64,000 nucleotides of DNA from Bordetella parapertussis. Its GTDB lineage: Bacteria > Pseudomonadota > Gammaproteobacteria > Burkholderiales > Burkholderiaceae_B. Location: positions 1 through 64,000 of the forward strand of contig CAMDEF010000006.1 in the NCBI GenBank assembly GCA_945895265.1, read 5' to 3'. The notes beneath the pieces were generated by a model. That model saw only the letters and a program-made list of their open reading frames with translations, did not search any database and was not told where the DNA came from. Made by a program: the position numbers and the translations under genes. Shown here piece after piece: positions 1-8,221 of this stretch. Within the stretch, counting starts at the first letter, position 1. Each line of letters opens with the position of its first letter.

Positions 1-27
1 GGGATAGATTCCACACCCCATGAAGAG

Positions 28-846
28 ATGCTGTCTATGAATAGTCCTGCGATCGTTTTAAATGTGAACGGCATCGAGGTTATCTACAACCACGTGATTC
101 TCGTTTTGAAGGGTGTGTCGCTGCAGGTCGCTCAAGGCCAAATTGTTGCCCTTCTAGGCGGCAACGGTGCTGGTAAGACCACGACCTTGCGTGCGATCTC
201 TAATCTTTTGCGTGCTGAGCGTGGTGAGGTGACCAAAGGTTCCATCGCCTTGAGGCAAGAGCGGATCGAAAATTTGACACCTGCTGATCTTGTGAAGCGC
301 GGAGTCGTGCAGGTCATGGAAGGCCGACATTGCTTTGCGCATTTAACGATTGAAGAAAATTTGCTAGCTGGGGCGTACATCTTAAAAAATCAAGCGCAGA
401 TTAGTGCTAACTTAGAAAAGGTGTATGCATACTTCCCTAGGTTAAAGACACGACGGACCTCGCAGGCGGCCTATACCTCGGGAGGCGAACAGCAAATGTG
501 TGCGATTGGTCGTGCGCTCATGTCAAACCCTAGTGTCATGCTCCTGGATGAGCCCTCGATGGGCTTGGCGCCGCAAATTGTTGAAGAAGTGTTTGAGATC
601 ATTAAAGATCTCAATCAAAAGGAAGGCGTCACTTTTTTGGTGGCTGAGCAAAATACCAATATGGCTCTGCAGTATGCTGATTACGGTTACATCATGGAGA
701 GTGGCCGTATCGTGATGGATGGAGCGGCAGCAGAACTGCGGAATAACGAAGATGTTAAGGAGTTCTATTTAGGGATGGGCGGCGGACAGCGCAAATCATT
801 TAAGGAAGTAAAGAGCTATAAACGCCGAAAGCGTTGGCTCGCATAA
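28..846 (+). CDS. Branched-chain amino acid-type ABC transporter ATPase (LivF family)
   Basis: Cytoplasmic ATP-hydrolysing subunit of a Liv-type (HAAT) importer, a family that takes up branched-chain amino acids, amides or aromatic acids. Seen: Walker A GGNGAGKT at residues 44-51, a signature-like SGGEQQM, Walker B VMLLDEPSMGLAP, and the H-loop region replaced by VAEQNTN as is usual for LivF. The protein ends in a basic tail (KSYKRRKRW). The second ATG at 37 is an equally good start. Partner permease and LivG genes would lie before the window. It is followed 36 bp later by a PaaK-like CoA ligase, which suggests uptake and CoA activation of an aromatic or other organic acid; that is inference from context. 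Confidence 0.9.
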   Translation: MLSMNSPAIVLNVNGIEVIYNHVILVLKGVSLQVAQGQIVALLGGNGAGKTTTLRAISNLLRAERGEVTKGSIALRQERIENLTPADLVKRGVVQVMEGRHCFAHLTIEENLLAGAYILKNQAQISANLEKVYAYFPRLKTRRTSQAAYTSGGEQQMCAIGRALMSNPSVMLLDEPSMGLAPQIVEEVFEIIKDLNQKEGVTFLVAEQNTNMALQYADYGYIMESGRIVMDGAAAELRNNEDVKEFYLGMGGGQRKSFKEVKSYKRRKRWLA

Positions 847-882
847 ATTATCTCGCTATATTTAAATGTAAGGTTGACTTGC

Positions 883-2139
883 TTGAATACGACCCTCACA
901 CCATTAGAGCTGCGCACACTGAAGCAACGCGATGCCGACTTGGTACTCGCCTTACAAAGTGCCTTGACGCACGCTAAAAAAAACGCACCTTATTACGCTG
1001 CATCACTCGCAGCTATACAAGTTAATCACGTAGACAGTCTGCAAGCGCTTTCGGCGCTTCCTGTTCTTCGAAAAGCAGATCTACTTAAGATTCAAACGGC
1101 TAGTCCGCCGCTTGGTGGACTGCTAGCCGTCTCTGTTGACCAGCTTCGCCGAATTTTCCAGTCACCCGGACCGATCTATGAACCCCAAGGGCTGCGAATA
1201 GACTATTTTCGTTCAGCCCGAGCCTTGCGTGCTGCAGGCTTTGAATCAGGCGATATCGTGCATAACGGTTTCTCTTATCACGGTACCCCAGGTGCGTGGA
1301 TCCTAGAGGGCGGGCTTCACGAAATTGGATGTACGGTGTTTCCGGGTGGTGTCGGACAAACTGAACAGCAAGTGCAGGCGATGTTACAGATTAGGCCAAA
1401 CGGTTATGTCGGAACGCCCTCGTTTCTTAAGATATTGATTGAGAAATGCCTAGAGCAAGGCTCACCAAATGCCCTCGTGAGCAAAGCGTTAGTCTCAGGC
1501 GAAGCTCTCACCCCTTCGTTGCGCGGGTGGTTTGCCCAGCATCAGGTTAGGGTGAGCCAGGCGTATGCGACGGCCGAGCTCGGTGTGATCGCGTATGAGG
1601 GCTCAGACCCAGCCGAGGGTCTGATCTTGGATGAAGAAGTTATTGTTGAAATTGTCGAGCCCGGTGGTTCAAAGCCGATGCCTTTCGGTGAGACCGGAGA
1701 GGTGGTGGTGACGCATTTCGCTAAAGAGTATCCGATGATCCGTTTTGCAACAGGTGATCTATCGGCTTTCCACCCCAACTCGTTGAGCGTTGCTGCTGCG
1801 TGTGGTCGCACTAATCTAAGAATCAAAGGATGGTTGGGACGTGCCGACCAAACGACAAAGGTACGAGGGATGTTTGTGCATCCTGGGCAGATCGCCCAAA
1901 TTACCAGTCGCTTTCCGGAGATCAAAAAAGCCCGCCTCGTTCTGACGGGGCGAATCGGCGAGGACAAGATGGAGGTGCGTTGTGAGCTTGTCCCAGGATC
2001 CTCTTTAGCTGACCTTGAACTGCAGTTGACAGAGTCTGTGCGCGAGATCACGCGCTTGCGCGCCGAAATTCAGTTTGTCGCAGCCGGTGCACTGCCCGAC
2101 GACGGAAAGCTCATTGAAGATGCACGAGACTACAGCTGA
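883..2139 (+). CDS. PaaK-like AMP-dependent CoA ligase
   Basis: Adenylate-forming enzyme of the phenylacetate-CoA ligase family, expected to activate a carboxylic acid with ATP and CoA. Seen: ATATAELG-like motif near YATAELGV, the hinge motif RFATGDLSAF, and the C-terminal GRADQTTKVRGMFVHPGQI typical of PaaK. The usual phosphate-binding loop SSGTTGKPT is absent; at its place is FQSPGPIYEPQG, a variant I associate with a PaaK-like subfamily. Start: the frame is open from TTG 874, but AAGG at 870-873 is well spaced for TTG 883 (418 aa), which I prefer. Probably co-transcribed with the upstream livF. The substrate cannot be read from the sequence. Confidence 0.8.
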   Translation: MNTTLTPLELRTLKQRDADLVLALQSALTHAKKNAPYYAASLAAIQVNHVDSLQALSALPVLRKADLLKIQTASPPLGGLLAVSVDQLRRIFQSPGPIYEPQGLRIDYFRSARALRAAGFESGDIVHNGFSYHGTPGAWILEGGLHEIGCTVFPGGVGQTEQQVQAMLQIRPNGYVGTPSFLKILIEKCLEQGSPNALVSKALVSGEALTPSLRGWFAQHQVRVSQAYATAELGVIAYEGSDPAEGLILDEEVIVEIVEPGGSKPMPFGETGEVVVTHFAKEYPMIRFATGDLSAFHPNSLSVAAACGRTNLRIKGWLGRADQTTKVRGMFVHPGQIAQITSRFPEIKKARLVLTGRIGEDKMEVRCELVPGSSLADLELQLTESVREITRLRAEIQFVAAGALPDDGKLIEDARDYS

Positions 2140-2163
2140 AATGTTTTGCAGCGCGCTGGCTCT

Positions 2164-3099
2164 CTAGGTCAGCATAATACGATCATCAATTTCAGTTAAG
2201 TGTCCGCCAGCAATCAGGCTATCTATCGCCCAGTCGATCGCTTGCGATTGTGGCATCTGGCTCAAAGCACAGATGTTGCCAATCAGCTTGGCATCGTGAA
2301 GGCGAAGCGCCAAGGCCTCGCGCGTAATGGACTCGAGCTCTAGCATTAAAAATTGTATTAACGCCTTTAGGCTGTAACGCGCGTGTTTGATCGGTTCAGT
2401 GCGCAGCGCAGCAAGCCGTGTGCGGGCTCGTCCGATCGCAGCTTCGACATCGGTAAAGATCTTCCCATGCCCAGGAATCACGATACGGGGTGTCAGTTGT
2501 TCAATGAAATCTAAAATAGCTTGTTGCTCAGAAAATCCACTTTGCCCGTCCAGTTCGGGGAAGATAATACCAAAGCCGTTTTCCCAAAGTGCATCGGCAG
2601 AAATCAGGATTTTTTCGACCGGCTCGAAGAGGATAATTGAGCTTGGATCATGTCCAGGTGCAGCATGAATTTCCCAACGGTGTGTGCCTAGTGAAATCGA
2701 GAATCCAGGCTGCAGTGCCGCGGTCGGTGTAAAGCGCTCACAACGCTGGGCGACCGAGGCAAAGTCAGCAGCGAGCGGGATCCATTGTTTCGCCGCTTCA
2801 AAAGATGCGCTCGGCAACAGCAGGTCTGCGCCGTAGGTCTTGATTAATAACGCGTTACCGCCGCAATGATCGGCGTGTAGATGAGTATTCAAAATCCGCG
2901 TTAAATGACGTCCGCCCACGGCTTCACGGATTAACGCCAAGGTCATCTCTTGATGTTTGATATACCCTGTATCGACAACGCTGGCCTCATGGTCAGAGTC
3001 ATAAAAAACGATCTGATTGGCTGAGAGCCAATTGCGTTCGATCACGCGCAGATTGGCGTGTTCGAATAAAGTTTTCGGACTAAACACGAATGATTCCAC
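2164..3099 (-). CDS. MBL-fold metallo-hydrolase
   Basis: Metallo-beta-lactamase-fold hydrolase of 311 aa. Seen: HLHADH at residues 73-78 (zinc ligands), PGHD around residue 150, SADALW around 169 and a further IPGHGK near 210, the standard order of metal-binding motifs. The C-terminal 90 residues are helical and resemble the winged-helix-like tail of LACTB2/glyoxalase II-like hydrolases. It is convergent with the PaaK-like ligase (stop codons 25 bp apart). Members of this group hydrolyse thioesters or act on small metabolites; an acyl-CoA thioesterase role beside a CoA ligase is possible but only inferred. Confidence 0.85.
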   Translation of the reverse strand: MESFVFSPKTLFEHANLRVIERNWLSANQIVFYDSDHEASVVDTGYIKHQEMTLALIREAVGGRHLTRILNTHLHADHCGGNALLIKTYGADLLLPSASFEAAKQWIPLAADFASVAQRCERFTPTAALQPGFSISLGTHRWEIHAAPGHDPSSIILFEPVEKILISADALWENGFGIIFPELDGQSGFSEQQAILDFIEQLTPRIVIPGHGKIFTDVEAAIGRARTRLAALRTEPIKHARYSLKALIQFLMLELESITREALALRLHDAKLIGNICALSQMPQSQAIDWAIDSLIAGGHLTEIDDRIMLT

Positions 3100-3184
3100 C
3101 TTTACGTTCGAAAATAGAGGGGCTTAAAGGGTTGTTCAGTATGCCATCTAGACCGCGCGGTGACGATCAGTATCGCCAAGCGGC

Positions 3185-4375
3185 CTAAATCATTTGAGCT
3201 GGAATCTTGCCTTGCCGAATCGCCTCAATAAATGCACGATAGTCAGAGCTGTTTTGCTCGGCATAGGCCGAGGCAAATTCCCCGATCGCCTGATCAAAGC
3301 TTTTGCTTGTTCCAAGGTAACCAGAAATCATGGCTGGGTCGCCTGAGCGCGCATGCGCACGTGCCAAGGCATGCGCACACATTTTTACGTAAAGTCGCAG
3401 CGTTTCAATATCCCAGTCTTCGATGATCGCGGAAAGCTTCAGGTCACGAAGTTGTCGTATGTAAAAATCGCGCCCATTGAGACCGCGCGTCCACCCTAAA
3501 AATACATCCGAAGCGGTTTGAATCAGACGTTGGCCATGCACCACACGTTGCCCTTGGTTAGCATAGGCACTTTTACCAGCGTAAGGCTCAAGCACGGACT
3601 GCCTTGCTTCTTTGACCTGCAGGAAAAGCGGATCCCTTTCTCCCGCCATAAATAAAGTCACACCACACATCGTCCCCACGCTGCCGACCCCGACAACTTT
3701 TAGAGCGAGGTCGCAGTAGTGAAAGCGATTGAAAAGCATACGGACATGTTCTGGTAGAGTTTGACTGTAGGCTTCAATCACGGTCGCATAGTCAGATTGA
3801 GCACCGGGCGTCAGCAGCTCGGACGTATGAAAAATCAGCGGAGGTTCATCCTTGATTTTTGGTGTGTCCCCTTCGTGAACAACGAGTTTCGGATACATAA
3901 TGTCCGGATGTGACTTACGCCGCTCTATTTCAATGCGTTGGGCCAGACGTTTGTGGGCTCGTCTGAGTACTTCTGGGTCGGTCGAACGATCTGTGTAGCG
4001 TTGCAAGTCAATTTTGTCATACCAAACATCAAGTGCGCGCATCTGAGCGTAGCCAGACATTTTTTCGCGATATACACGCACAAGATCAATAACAAGGCCT
4101 TCAGCCTCACTCGTCGTGAGTTCGACGTGCTTGGCTGCGATCACAACGCTTGCTGCGAGTCGCTTGATATCCCACTCAAAGGGCGCAGGCAAAGTTTCGT
4201 CTAAATCATTGATATCAAATATAATATTTCTTTCTGGCGTAGCAAATCCACCAAAATTCATGAGGTGCGCATCACCACATGCTTGGACGTAAAGGCCACT
4301 CGCGGGTGTCTGCGCAAGGTCCGACGCCATGATCGCAGCGGCACCTCTGTAAAACGCGAAGGGAGACTGAGCCAT
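3185..4375 (-). CDS. DUF2252 family protein, N-terminus missing
   Basis: DUF2252 (PF10009) protein, a family with a kinase-like fold and no firmly assigned function. Seen: SPFAFYRGAAAIM at the start, GDAHLMNFGG, FDINDLDE and PFEWDIKRLAASV, all typical. The family normally has about 40-50 more residues before this. The frame upstream of ATG 4375 still encodes the conserved LVPIRFGR without a start codon, and then meets an in-frame TGA at 4418-4420, ten bases from the transposon end at 4428. The gene was therefore probably beheaded when the adjacent element arrived or rearranged. The listed ATG is an internal methionine; whether a protein is made is doubtful. Confidence 0.8.
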   Translation of the reverse strand: MAQSPFAFYRGAAAIMASDLAQTPASGLYVQACGDAHLMNFGGFATPERNIIFDINDLDETLPAPFEWDIKRLAASVVIAAKHVELTTSEAEGLVIDLVRVYREKMSGYAQMRALDVWYDKIDLQRYTDRSTDPEVLRRAHKRLAQRIEIERRKSHPDIMYPKLVVHEGDTPKIKDEPPLIFHTSELLTPGAQSDYATVIEAYSQTLPEHVRMLFNRFHYCDLALKVVGVGSVGTMCGVTLFMAGERDPLFLQVKEARQSVLEPYAGKSAYANQGQRVVHGQRLIQTASDVFLGWTRGLNGRDFYIRQLRDLKLSAIIEDWDIETLRLYVKMCAHALARAHARSGDPAMISGYLGTSKSFDQAIGEFASAYAEQNSSDYRAFIEAIRQGKIPAQMI

Positions 4376-4427
4376 GCGTCCAAAGCGGATGGGGACAAGG
4401 TGCTCAATTGAGTGTGGTCAGTTAGGT

Positions 4428-4459
4428 TGATGGACTGCTGATCAAGTTTCTCGATGGTT
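4428..4459 (+). repeat. Left transposon end, inverted-repeat motifs
   Basis: TGATGG at 4428-4433, TGATCA at 4439-4444 and CGATGGTT at 4452-4459. The last two have the same 7-bp spacing and order as their counterparts at the right end. They are likely transposase-binding sites. Confidence 0.6.
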
Positions 4460-4473
4460 CAGTTGTCTGAAGT

Positions 4474-4500
4474 GGTGCCAGTTTTTACTGGCACCGTTTT
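4474..4500 (+). terminator. Perfect 9-bp hairpin with T-rich flank
   Basis: GGTGCCAGT (4474-4482), loop TTTT, ACTGGCACC (4487-4495), then GTTTT. It lies inside the left transposon end, downstream of the 68-aa gene. The T tract is on the plus strand, so it would stop transcription entering the element from the DUF2252 side. It could also simply be a structural element of the transposon end. Confidence 0.4.
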
Positions 4501-4521
4501 CATTTCAGCGATGGGTGTGAA

Positions 4522-4728
4522 TCAGAAAGGCTCATCGTCAGTGCTTGGACCTTTTTGCACTGTGATTCGAGTGCAGCGTGAGCGTTGGGCGTTGTGACGA
4601 TGGATTTGATAGGCATAACGATTTTCAAAGTCCGTCATAAACCTCTGCAAGAAGTCTAGTATCTCAACGGCAGCTTCGTCTGAGAGCTCATTTTGAGCAA
4701 GGCTCTGATTCCAATGATCAAAGGGCAT
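4522..4728 (-). CDS. 68-aa transposon accessory protein, unknown
   Basis: Not recognised. The start is chosen at ATG 4728, two bases after the ATPase stop codon (4731), which implies translational coupling; the frame is open further upstream, but that part is the shadow of the ATPase. The N-terminal half is acidic and helical (LSDEAAVEILDFLQRFMTDFE), the C-terminal half is basic and Arg/His-rich (RYAYQIHRHNAQRSR), ending in acidic STDDEPF. The layout suggests a small protein that binds a partner and nucleic acid. Its position as the last gene of a transposition operon suggests a role in transposition or target choice; this is inference. Confidence 0.6.
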   Translation of the reverse strand: MPFDHWNQSLAQNELSDEAAVEILDFLQRFMTDFENRYAYQIHRHNAQRSRCTRITVQKGPSTDDEPF

Positions 4729-4730
4729 GG

Positions 4731-5576
4731 CTAGCGACTCCCAACATTGCGTCGTGGCGTGGGCGTCTCGGGCTGAGCGAACACTTCTAGGTAAAGCTTC
4801 TCGTCCAGGTTGGGCAACTCGCGTTGTGCTGCGACCGCCAGGAGCTCCGCTGCCATAGTGGTCAGTATGCGATAGTTTCCCGCTGCGTGATCGCACAGTG
4901 TGTGTTGTAGCTTTGGGGTCATGAGGCTCGCGTTACCGGCAGCGCTTAATAAGTGTTTGAGGCAGGCTTGCAATTCGTCACGGCTGGCGTGTTCAGTGGC
5001 CAGACGTGTGCGTATGCGCGAGCCTAACGGGATGAGGTCCTCTCGCCGTAACTTCTCGATGAGGCGTGCGTCACCTGCAAGCACAATGCACAAGAGCGGC
5101 TGCGAGTCGAACTGTGCGCTGGTCATGAGCCGCAATTCGGACAAAGTCGCGGGGCTCATCTCTTGAGCCTCATCGACTAAGAGAACGGCACGTCTGCGCG
5201 TGGTCTCAAGGTGCGCGACCCAGGCCTCGCGTAAAGCTTTAAACCCGCCCCAACGATTATGTGGTCGCAAGGGCACGCCAAAGATGTCGCCCATCTCACG
5301 ATAAAAGTCACCAAGACTGCTCTGCGGGTGGTTCATCGCACCGACTGTGGTGTCGGGCAGGTGTGCCAGTCGATCTGCGAGCAGACGCAGCGCCACGCTC
5401 TTGCCAGTGCCGGGATCGCCGTGAATCATGGCAAAGCCGCCCTCGCGAATCTGGGCGTGTTCAATACGCCAGCAAAAGTTCTCAATGCGAGGCGGTACAT
5501 AGATGGCCTCGGTTGGTAGGTCAGACGAGAACGGGTTCCACTTCATTCCGTATAGTGCGAGTAGTTTCTGATTCAT
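4731..5576 (-). CDS. AAA+ ATPase of transposon (TniB/TnsC/ExeA-like)
   Basis: AAA+ ATPase of 281 aa that probably serves as the target-selection/activator subunit of the neighbouring transposase, as TnsC, TniB, MuB and IstB do in their systems. Seen: N-terminal WNPFSSDLPTEAIYVPP typical of ExeA/TniB-like ATPases, Walker A GDPGTGKS at 53-60, Walker B VLLVDEAQ at 131-138, and the sensor region LAGDARLIEKLRR. Its ATG overlaps the transposase stop (ATGA at 5573-5576), and its stop is followed within 2 bp by the 68-aa gene, so the operon is tightly coupled. Confidence 0.88.
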   Translation of the reverse strand: MNQKLLALYGMKWNPFSSDLPTEAIYVPPRIENFCWRIEHAQIREGGFAMIHGDPGTGKSVALRLLADRLAHLPDTTVGAMNHPQSSLGDFYREMGDIFGVPLRPHNRWGGFKALREAWVAHLETTRRRAVLLVDEAQEMSPATLSELRLMTSAQFDSQPLLCIVLAGDARLIEKLRREDLIPLGSRIRTRLATEHASRDELQACLKHLLSAAGNASLMTPKLQHTLCDHAAGNYRILTTMAAELLAVAAQRELPNLDEKLYLEVFAQPETPTPRRNVGSR

Positions 5577-7120
5577 GTTGGTTCCTGTGCACGGGGTAAG
5601 TCAGTTGGCTTGACCAAGGTAGTGTGCTCAGGCGTCTGAGCCACGAGTTGATCGGATATATCGGTCGGCAGGTACGCCGGGGGCAGGCCCGTGGCACCGT
5701 AGTCTGCGATCAACTGGCGCAGTAACATGGCCACTCCCGTGCTTGGCAGCACCGACAGGTCTGCTCCGACAGGGGTGAGTGCGCGTCGCACGCCACTGGC
5801 ATTAGCTGACTTATCCACAGGCCTGATGGGGCAGAGGATGGCACCCGTGCGGGGATCAACCAGATCGACCTGGGAGAGATCCCAGCGTGCGTAGCGCAAA
5901 TGGACATCCGTAAAGTTTCTGTATCGACTCGGGATCTCGAAGCGCGCGCCCGCCAGACTGACGGTGCCATCGGCCCGACGTTGCCTGCGTACGACCTCGA
6001 TTCGGAAAGCCGCCACGAACACGGCCGTCGCTGGACAGTCACGCCGTACATTAGGACCTGCCAGATAATGTGCCAATGGCGTGACCCCGATCTCGGAGTG
6101 CACCGTACGGTGGTATTCTTGTTCGACCCAAGCCTGAGTCGCCTCGTTTAGAAGCTCCAAAGTCAAGGACGCCTCGCCCTCAAGCATGGCCATCAAACGG
6201 GTTTCAATGCGGCCCCATAGGGACTCTTGCTTGCCATTTTGGTAGGGAGAGTAAGGGAGCGTAGTCTGGTGCACGATACCCAAGCGTGCCAAGCCCGTGA
6301 CCGTTTCATCGGCCAGCATAGCGGCACCGTTATCGGTCATTAGAGCGCGCGGTAAACCACGTTTCATGAAGGCTTGTGAGAGTCCGTGCACTAAGCTCTG
6401 TGCTGTTTCGTCCAGATACCACTGGAGGTGACAGACTAGGCGCGAGCGGTCATCGATAATGCCAAGCAGCATGGGTTTGATCCAGACACCTGCGCGATTC
6501 AGAACCTTGCGCGAGCAGTGGTGGAAGTCCAGATGCCAAAGTGCTGAGACATGATCGACCTCAAAGCTTCTGACCTCTAAGCGTTCGAGCCGATCACGCG
6601 CCATGAGCGCACCCGCAGTCGCTCGCATAGGGTGCGTCTGCCGGAACATGCCATTGGCTCTCAGATAACGCCGGATCGTAGGATAAGACGGTAAGACAAT
6701 ATCCTGGCTCAGGAACACTGCACGCAGGTTATCGACATGTAATTGCGCGGTCCAGCCCGGATGCGTGCGGTACTGCGTGGTCAGCACCTCGATGAGTTGC
6801 ACACCCATACTCGGGAAACGATTGAGCTGCCCATGTAACCGGTTTCTGAGCGCAGCCACTGGATCGCGTGAAGCACGTGCCGCGTAATACCAGCGTTCAA
6901 TGGTTGAGACGCTAAACACGACGTCCAGATGTGTGCTGGGGTGGCGCCAGGTCTTAGCAGCTAGTGCGCGCAAAGCGCCAATCAGTTCACCCTTAGCAGC
7001 GGGGGCTGCCATGAGTGGGCCGATGATCGAGAAGCGCAAGTGCGCCCAGCGATCACGAGCCAAGGGATCGGTAACAGAACTCAAGGAGGTCTCCCAACGG
7101 TGCGGCACAGGGTGCGCCAC
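5573..7120 (-). CDS. DDE transposase (rve/Mu-type)
   Basis: Transposase of 515 aa with an RNase H-fold integrase core. Seen: catalytic triad D198 (WHLDFHH), D263 (LMTDNGAAM) and E299 (YQNGKQESLWGR), spaced as DD(35)E; helical DNA-binding region at 60-160 including an HTH-like SYPTIRRYLRANGMF; and a C-terminal beta-barrel-like part at 370-450 (VSLAGARFEIPSRYRN). The start is GTG 7120, after a 61-bp gap from the Zn-ribbon gene. It is co-transcribed with and overlaps the ATPase. It most resembles transposases that work with an ATPase partner; no named IS family is claimed. Confidence 0.9.
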   Translation of the reverse strand: MAHPVPHRWETSLSSVTDPLARDRWAHLRFSIIGPLMAAPAAKGELIGALRALAAKTWRHPSTHLDVVFSVSTIERWYYAARASRDPVAALRNRLHGQLNRFPSMGVQLIEVLTTQYRTHPGWTAQLHVDNLRAVFLSQDIVLPSYPTIRRYLRANGMFRQTHPMRATAGALMARDRLERLEVRSFEVDHVSALWHLDFHHCSRKVLNRAGVWIKPMLLGIIDDRSRLVCHLQWYLDETAQSLVHGLSQAFMKRGLPRALMTDNGAAMLADETVTGLARLGIVHQTTLPYSPYQNGKQESLWGRIETRLMAMLEGEASLTLELLNEATQAWVEQEYHRTVHSEIGVTPLAHYLAGPNVRRDCPATAVFVAAFRIEVVRRQRRADGTVSLAGARFEIPSRYRNFTDVHLRYARWDLSQVDLVDPRTGAILCPIRPVDKSANASGVRRALTPVGADLSVLPSTGVAMLLRQLIADYGATGLPPAYLPTDISDQLVAQTPEHTTLVKPTDLPRAQEPT

Positions 7121-7181
7121 AATCTGGAAGTCAGGCTACAAGGCTCAGAGGGAGTTGACTATTGGCATGCTCTGCGGGTGC

Positions 7182-7733
7182 TCAGACCCCCTCGCGTTGC
7201 GTGATCGGGCAGAGAAAGACAAGCAAGCGGTGCAGAGCCTCGGTGGTTGAGTCATTAAAGCGTTCAAGCAAACTTGCAGGCAATAAACTCGTCAGAACAG
7301 AGGGCATGAACCTGGCGCATTGAACCTGCCAGAAAGATGTACTAACAAACGCTTGTTGCCACCAAGTTCGCCAACGCTGCAGCGTGCGCACAGAAATACT
7401 GACCGCCTTGGAGAGTGCGTTTGCCGAAGAGTTCTGCCCGGCATGCCGGGCAGACACCAACACCATCACCAGCGATAGATAAACACGTCTGCCCAGAAAC
7501 CGTACCGACCTTGAGGTGGTGCGACAACGACAGCTTGCACAACAAAAACTAAAGCGTGATTCAAACTCGGCTCGCAGTTCAACGGGGCAACCGCGAGGCT
7601 TACGGGGATAGTTTGCACGGTGCAGAACGCCGCCACAGCGGCAACCCGCAAGGCGGGTAGATTCTGCTAATTCTTGATCAATACAAATTAATAGTCGAAA
7701 AAACTTGGGATCTTGCTGCGGGATGTGGCACAC
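7182..7733 (-). CDS. Zn-ribbon and helix-turn-helix protein of the transposon
   Basis: Protein of 183 aa whose family I do not recognise by name. Seen: a likely split zinc-binding site (CRCGG near residues 31-35, then FCCASCRC near 68-75), a helix-turn-helix-like stretch (NALSKAVSISVRTLQRWRTWW around 107-127) and a hydrophobic helical C-terminus. The start is GTG 7733. It is first in the transposon operon. By position and architecture it could recognise element ends or the target, or regulate the operon; this is inferred. Low-complexity or frame errors are not apparent. Confidence 0.65.
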   Translation of the reverse strand: MCHIPQQDPKFFRLLICIDQELAESTRLAGCRCGGVLHRANYPRKPRGCPVELRAEFESRFSFCCASCRCRTTSRSVRFLGRRVYLSLVMVLVSARHAGQNSSANALSKAVSISVRTLQRWRTWWQQAFVSTSFWQVQCARFMPSVLTSLLPASLLERFNDSTTEALHRLLVFLCPITQREGV

Positions 7734-7815
7734 TTTGGATGTCTCTTTGGCTTGGTAACCAGAGACTCCTCCAAAGAGCTAGTTTAATCAACTACTCTGC
7801 GGGGGGTTACCCCCA

Positions 7816-7857
7816 AACCATCACGATACGTGATCAAAAACACAACAAACACCATCA
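7816..7857 (-). repeat. Right transposon end, inverted-repeat motifs
   Basis: On the minus strand: TGATGG at 7857-7852, TGATCA at 7836-7831 and TGATGGTT at 7823-7816. The inner pair repeats the spacing at the left end; the outer pair is 10 bp further apart. The amiR frame is lost exactly at this end. Confidence 0.6.
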
Positions 7858-8214
7858 CGTTCTCTGAACGCACTCAAGTATGCCGGTTGAGCGAAAGGGT
7901 TTATTAATCACTGCTTGGGCGTTGATATCCAGAATCCCCTTCAGAATAGTAGGGTTTTCATATTCGGCTAAAGCAATGATTAACGCGTCGCAGTCAACAA
8001 CACTCCAAAAGTGGGTATTGCCGTGCTCTGCTGGAACCAACACAAAAATCACCTCGGCCTCTTTAGGCGGCGAAGAGGGACAAGGCCACAGCACTTGCAC
8101 CAGACAACCGAAACGCTTTAACTGATTCACAAGCACGTTACACTCGGCGCCCTCGGGATGAACCACGACCACGCGTGTGCCACGCAGATCTTCAAACAGG
8201 CGTTTAATGTTCAT
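7855..8214 (-). pseudogene. amiR-like regulator, N-terminal stump
   Basis: The first 118 residues match the receiver-like domain of AmiR, the antiterminator of aliphatic amidase operons (RVVVVHPEGAECNVLVNQLKRFGC, then YENPTILKGI and VINKPFRS). Full AmiR is near 196 aa and ends in an ANTAR RNA-binding domain. Here the frame runs into TGA, formed at the transposon right end, directly after ILECVQRT, so the coiled coil and ANTAR parts are gone. It starts 7 bp after the amiC-like fragment, the order of a normal amiC-amiR pair. The stump cannot be a functional antiterminator. Confidence 0.8.
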
Positions 8215-8221
8215 CGCTCAA

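Larger units (their letters stand above)
4428..7857. mobile_element. Four-gene DDE transposon with TGATGG ends
   Basis: Boundaries were deduced from the sequence. The left end reads TGATGG at 4428-4433, and the right end reads TGATGG on the minus strand at 7857-7852. Inside each end, in inverted orientation, lies TGATCA-N7-YGATGGTT (left 4439-4459, right 7836-7816). The right junction falls inside an amiR-like gene, the left one beside a beheaded DUF2252 gene. Genes in order on the minus strand: Zn-ribbon/HTH protein, transposase, ATPase, 68-aa protein. Flanks TAGGT (4423-4427) and CGTTC (7858-7862) do not match, so there is no target-site duplication. This fits a rearrangement at the element after insertion. 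The transposase plus ATPase organisation resembles the Tn7/Mu/IS21 superfamily. Confidence 0.75.
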
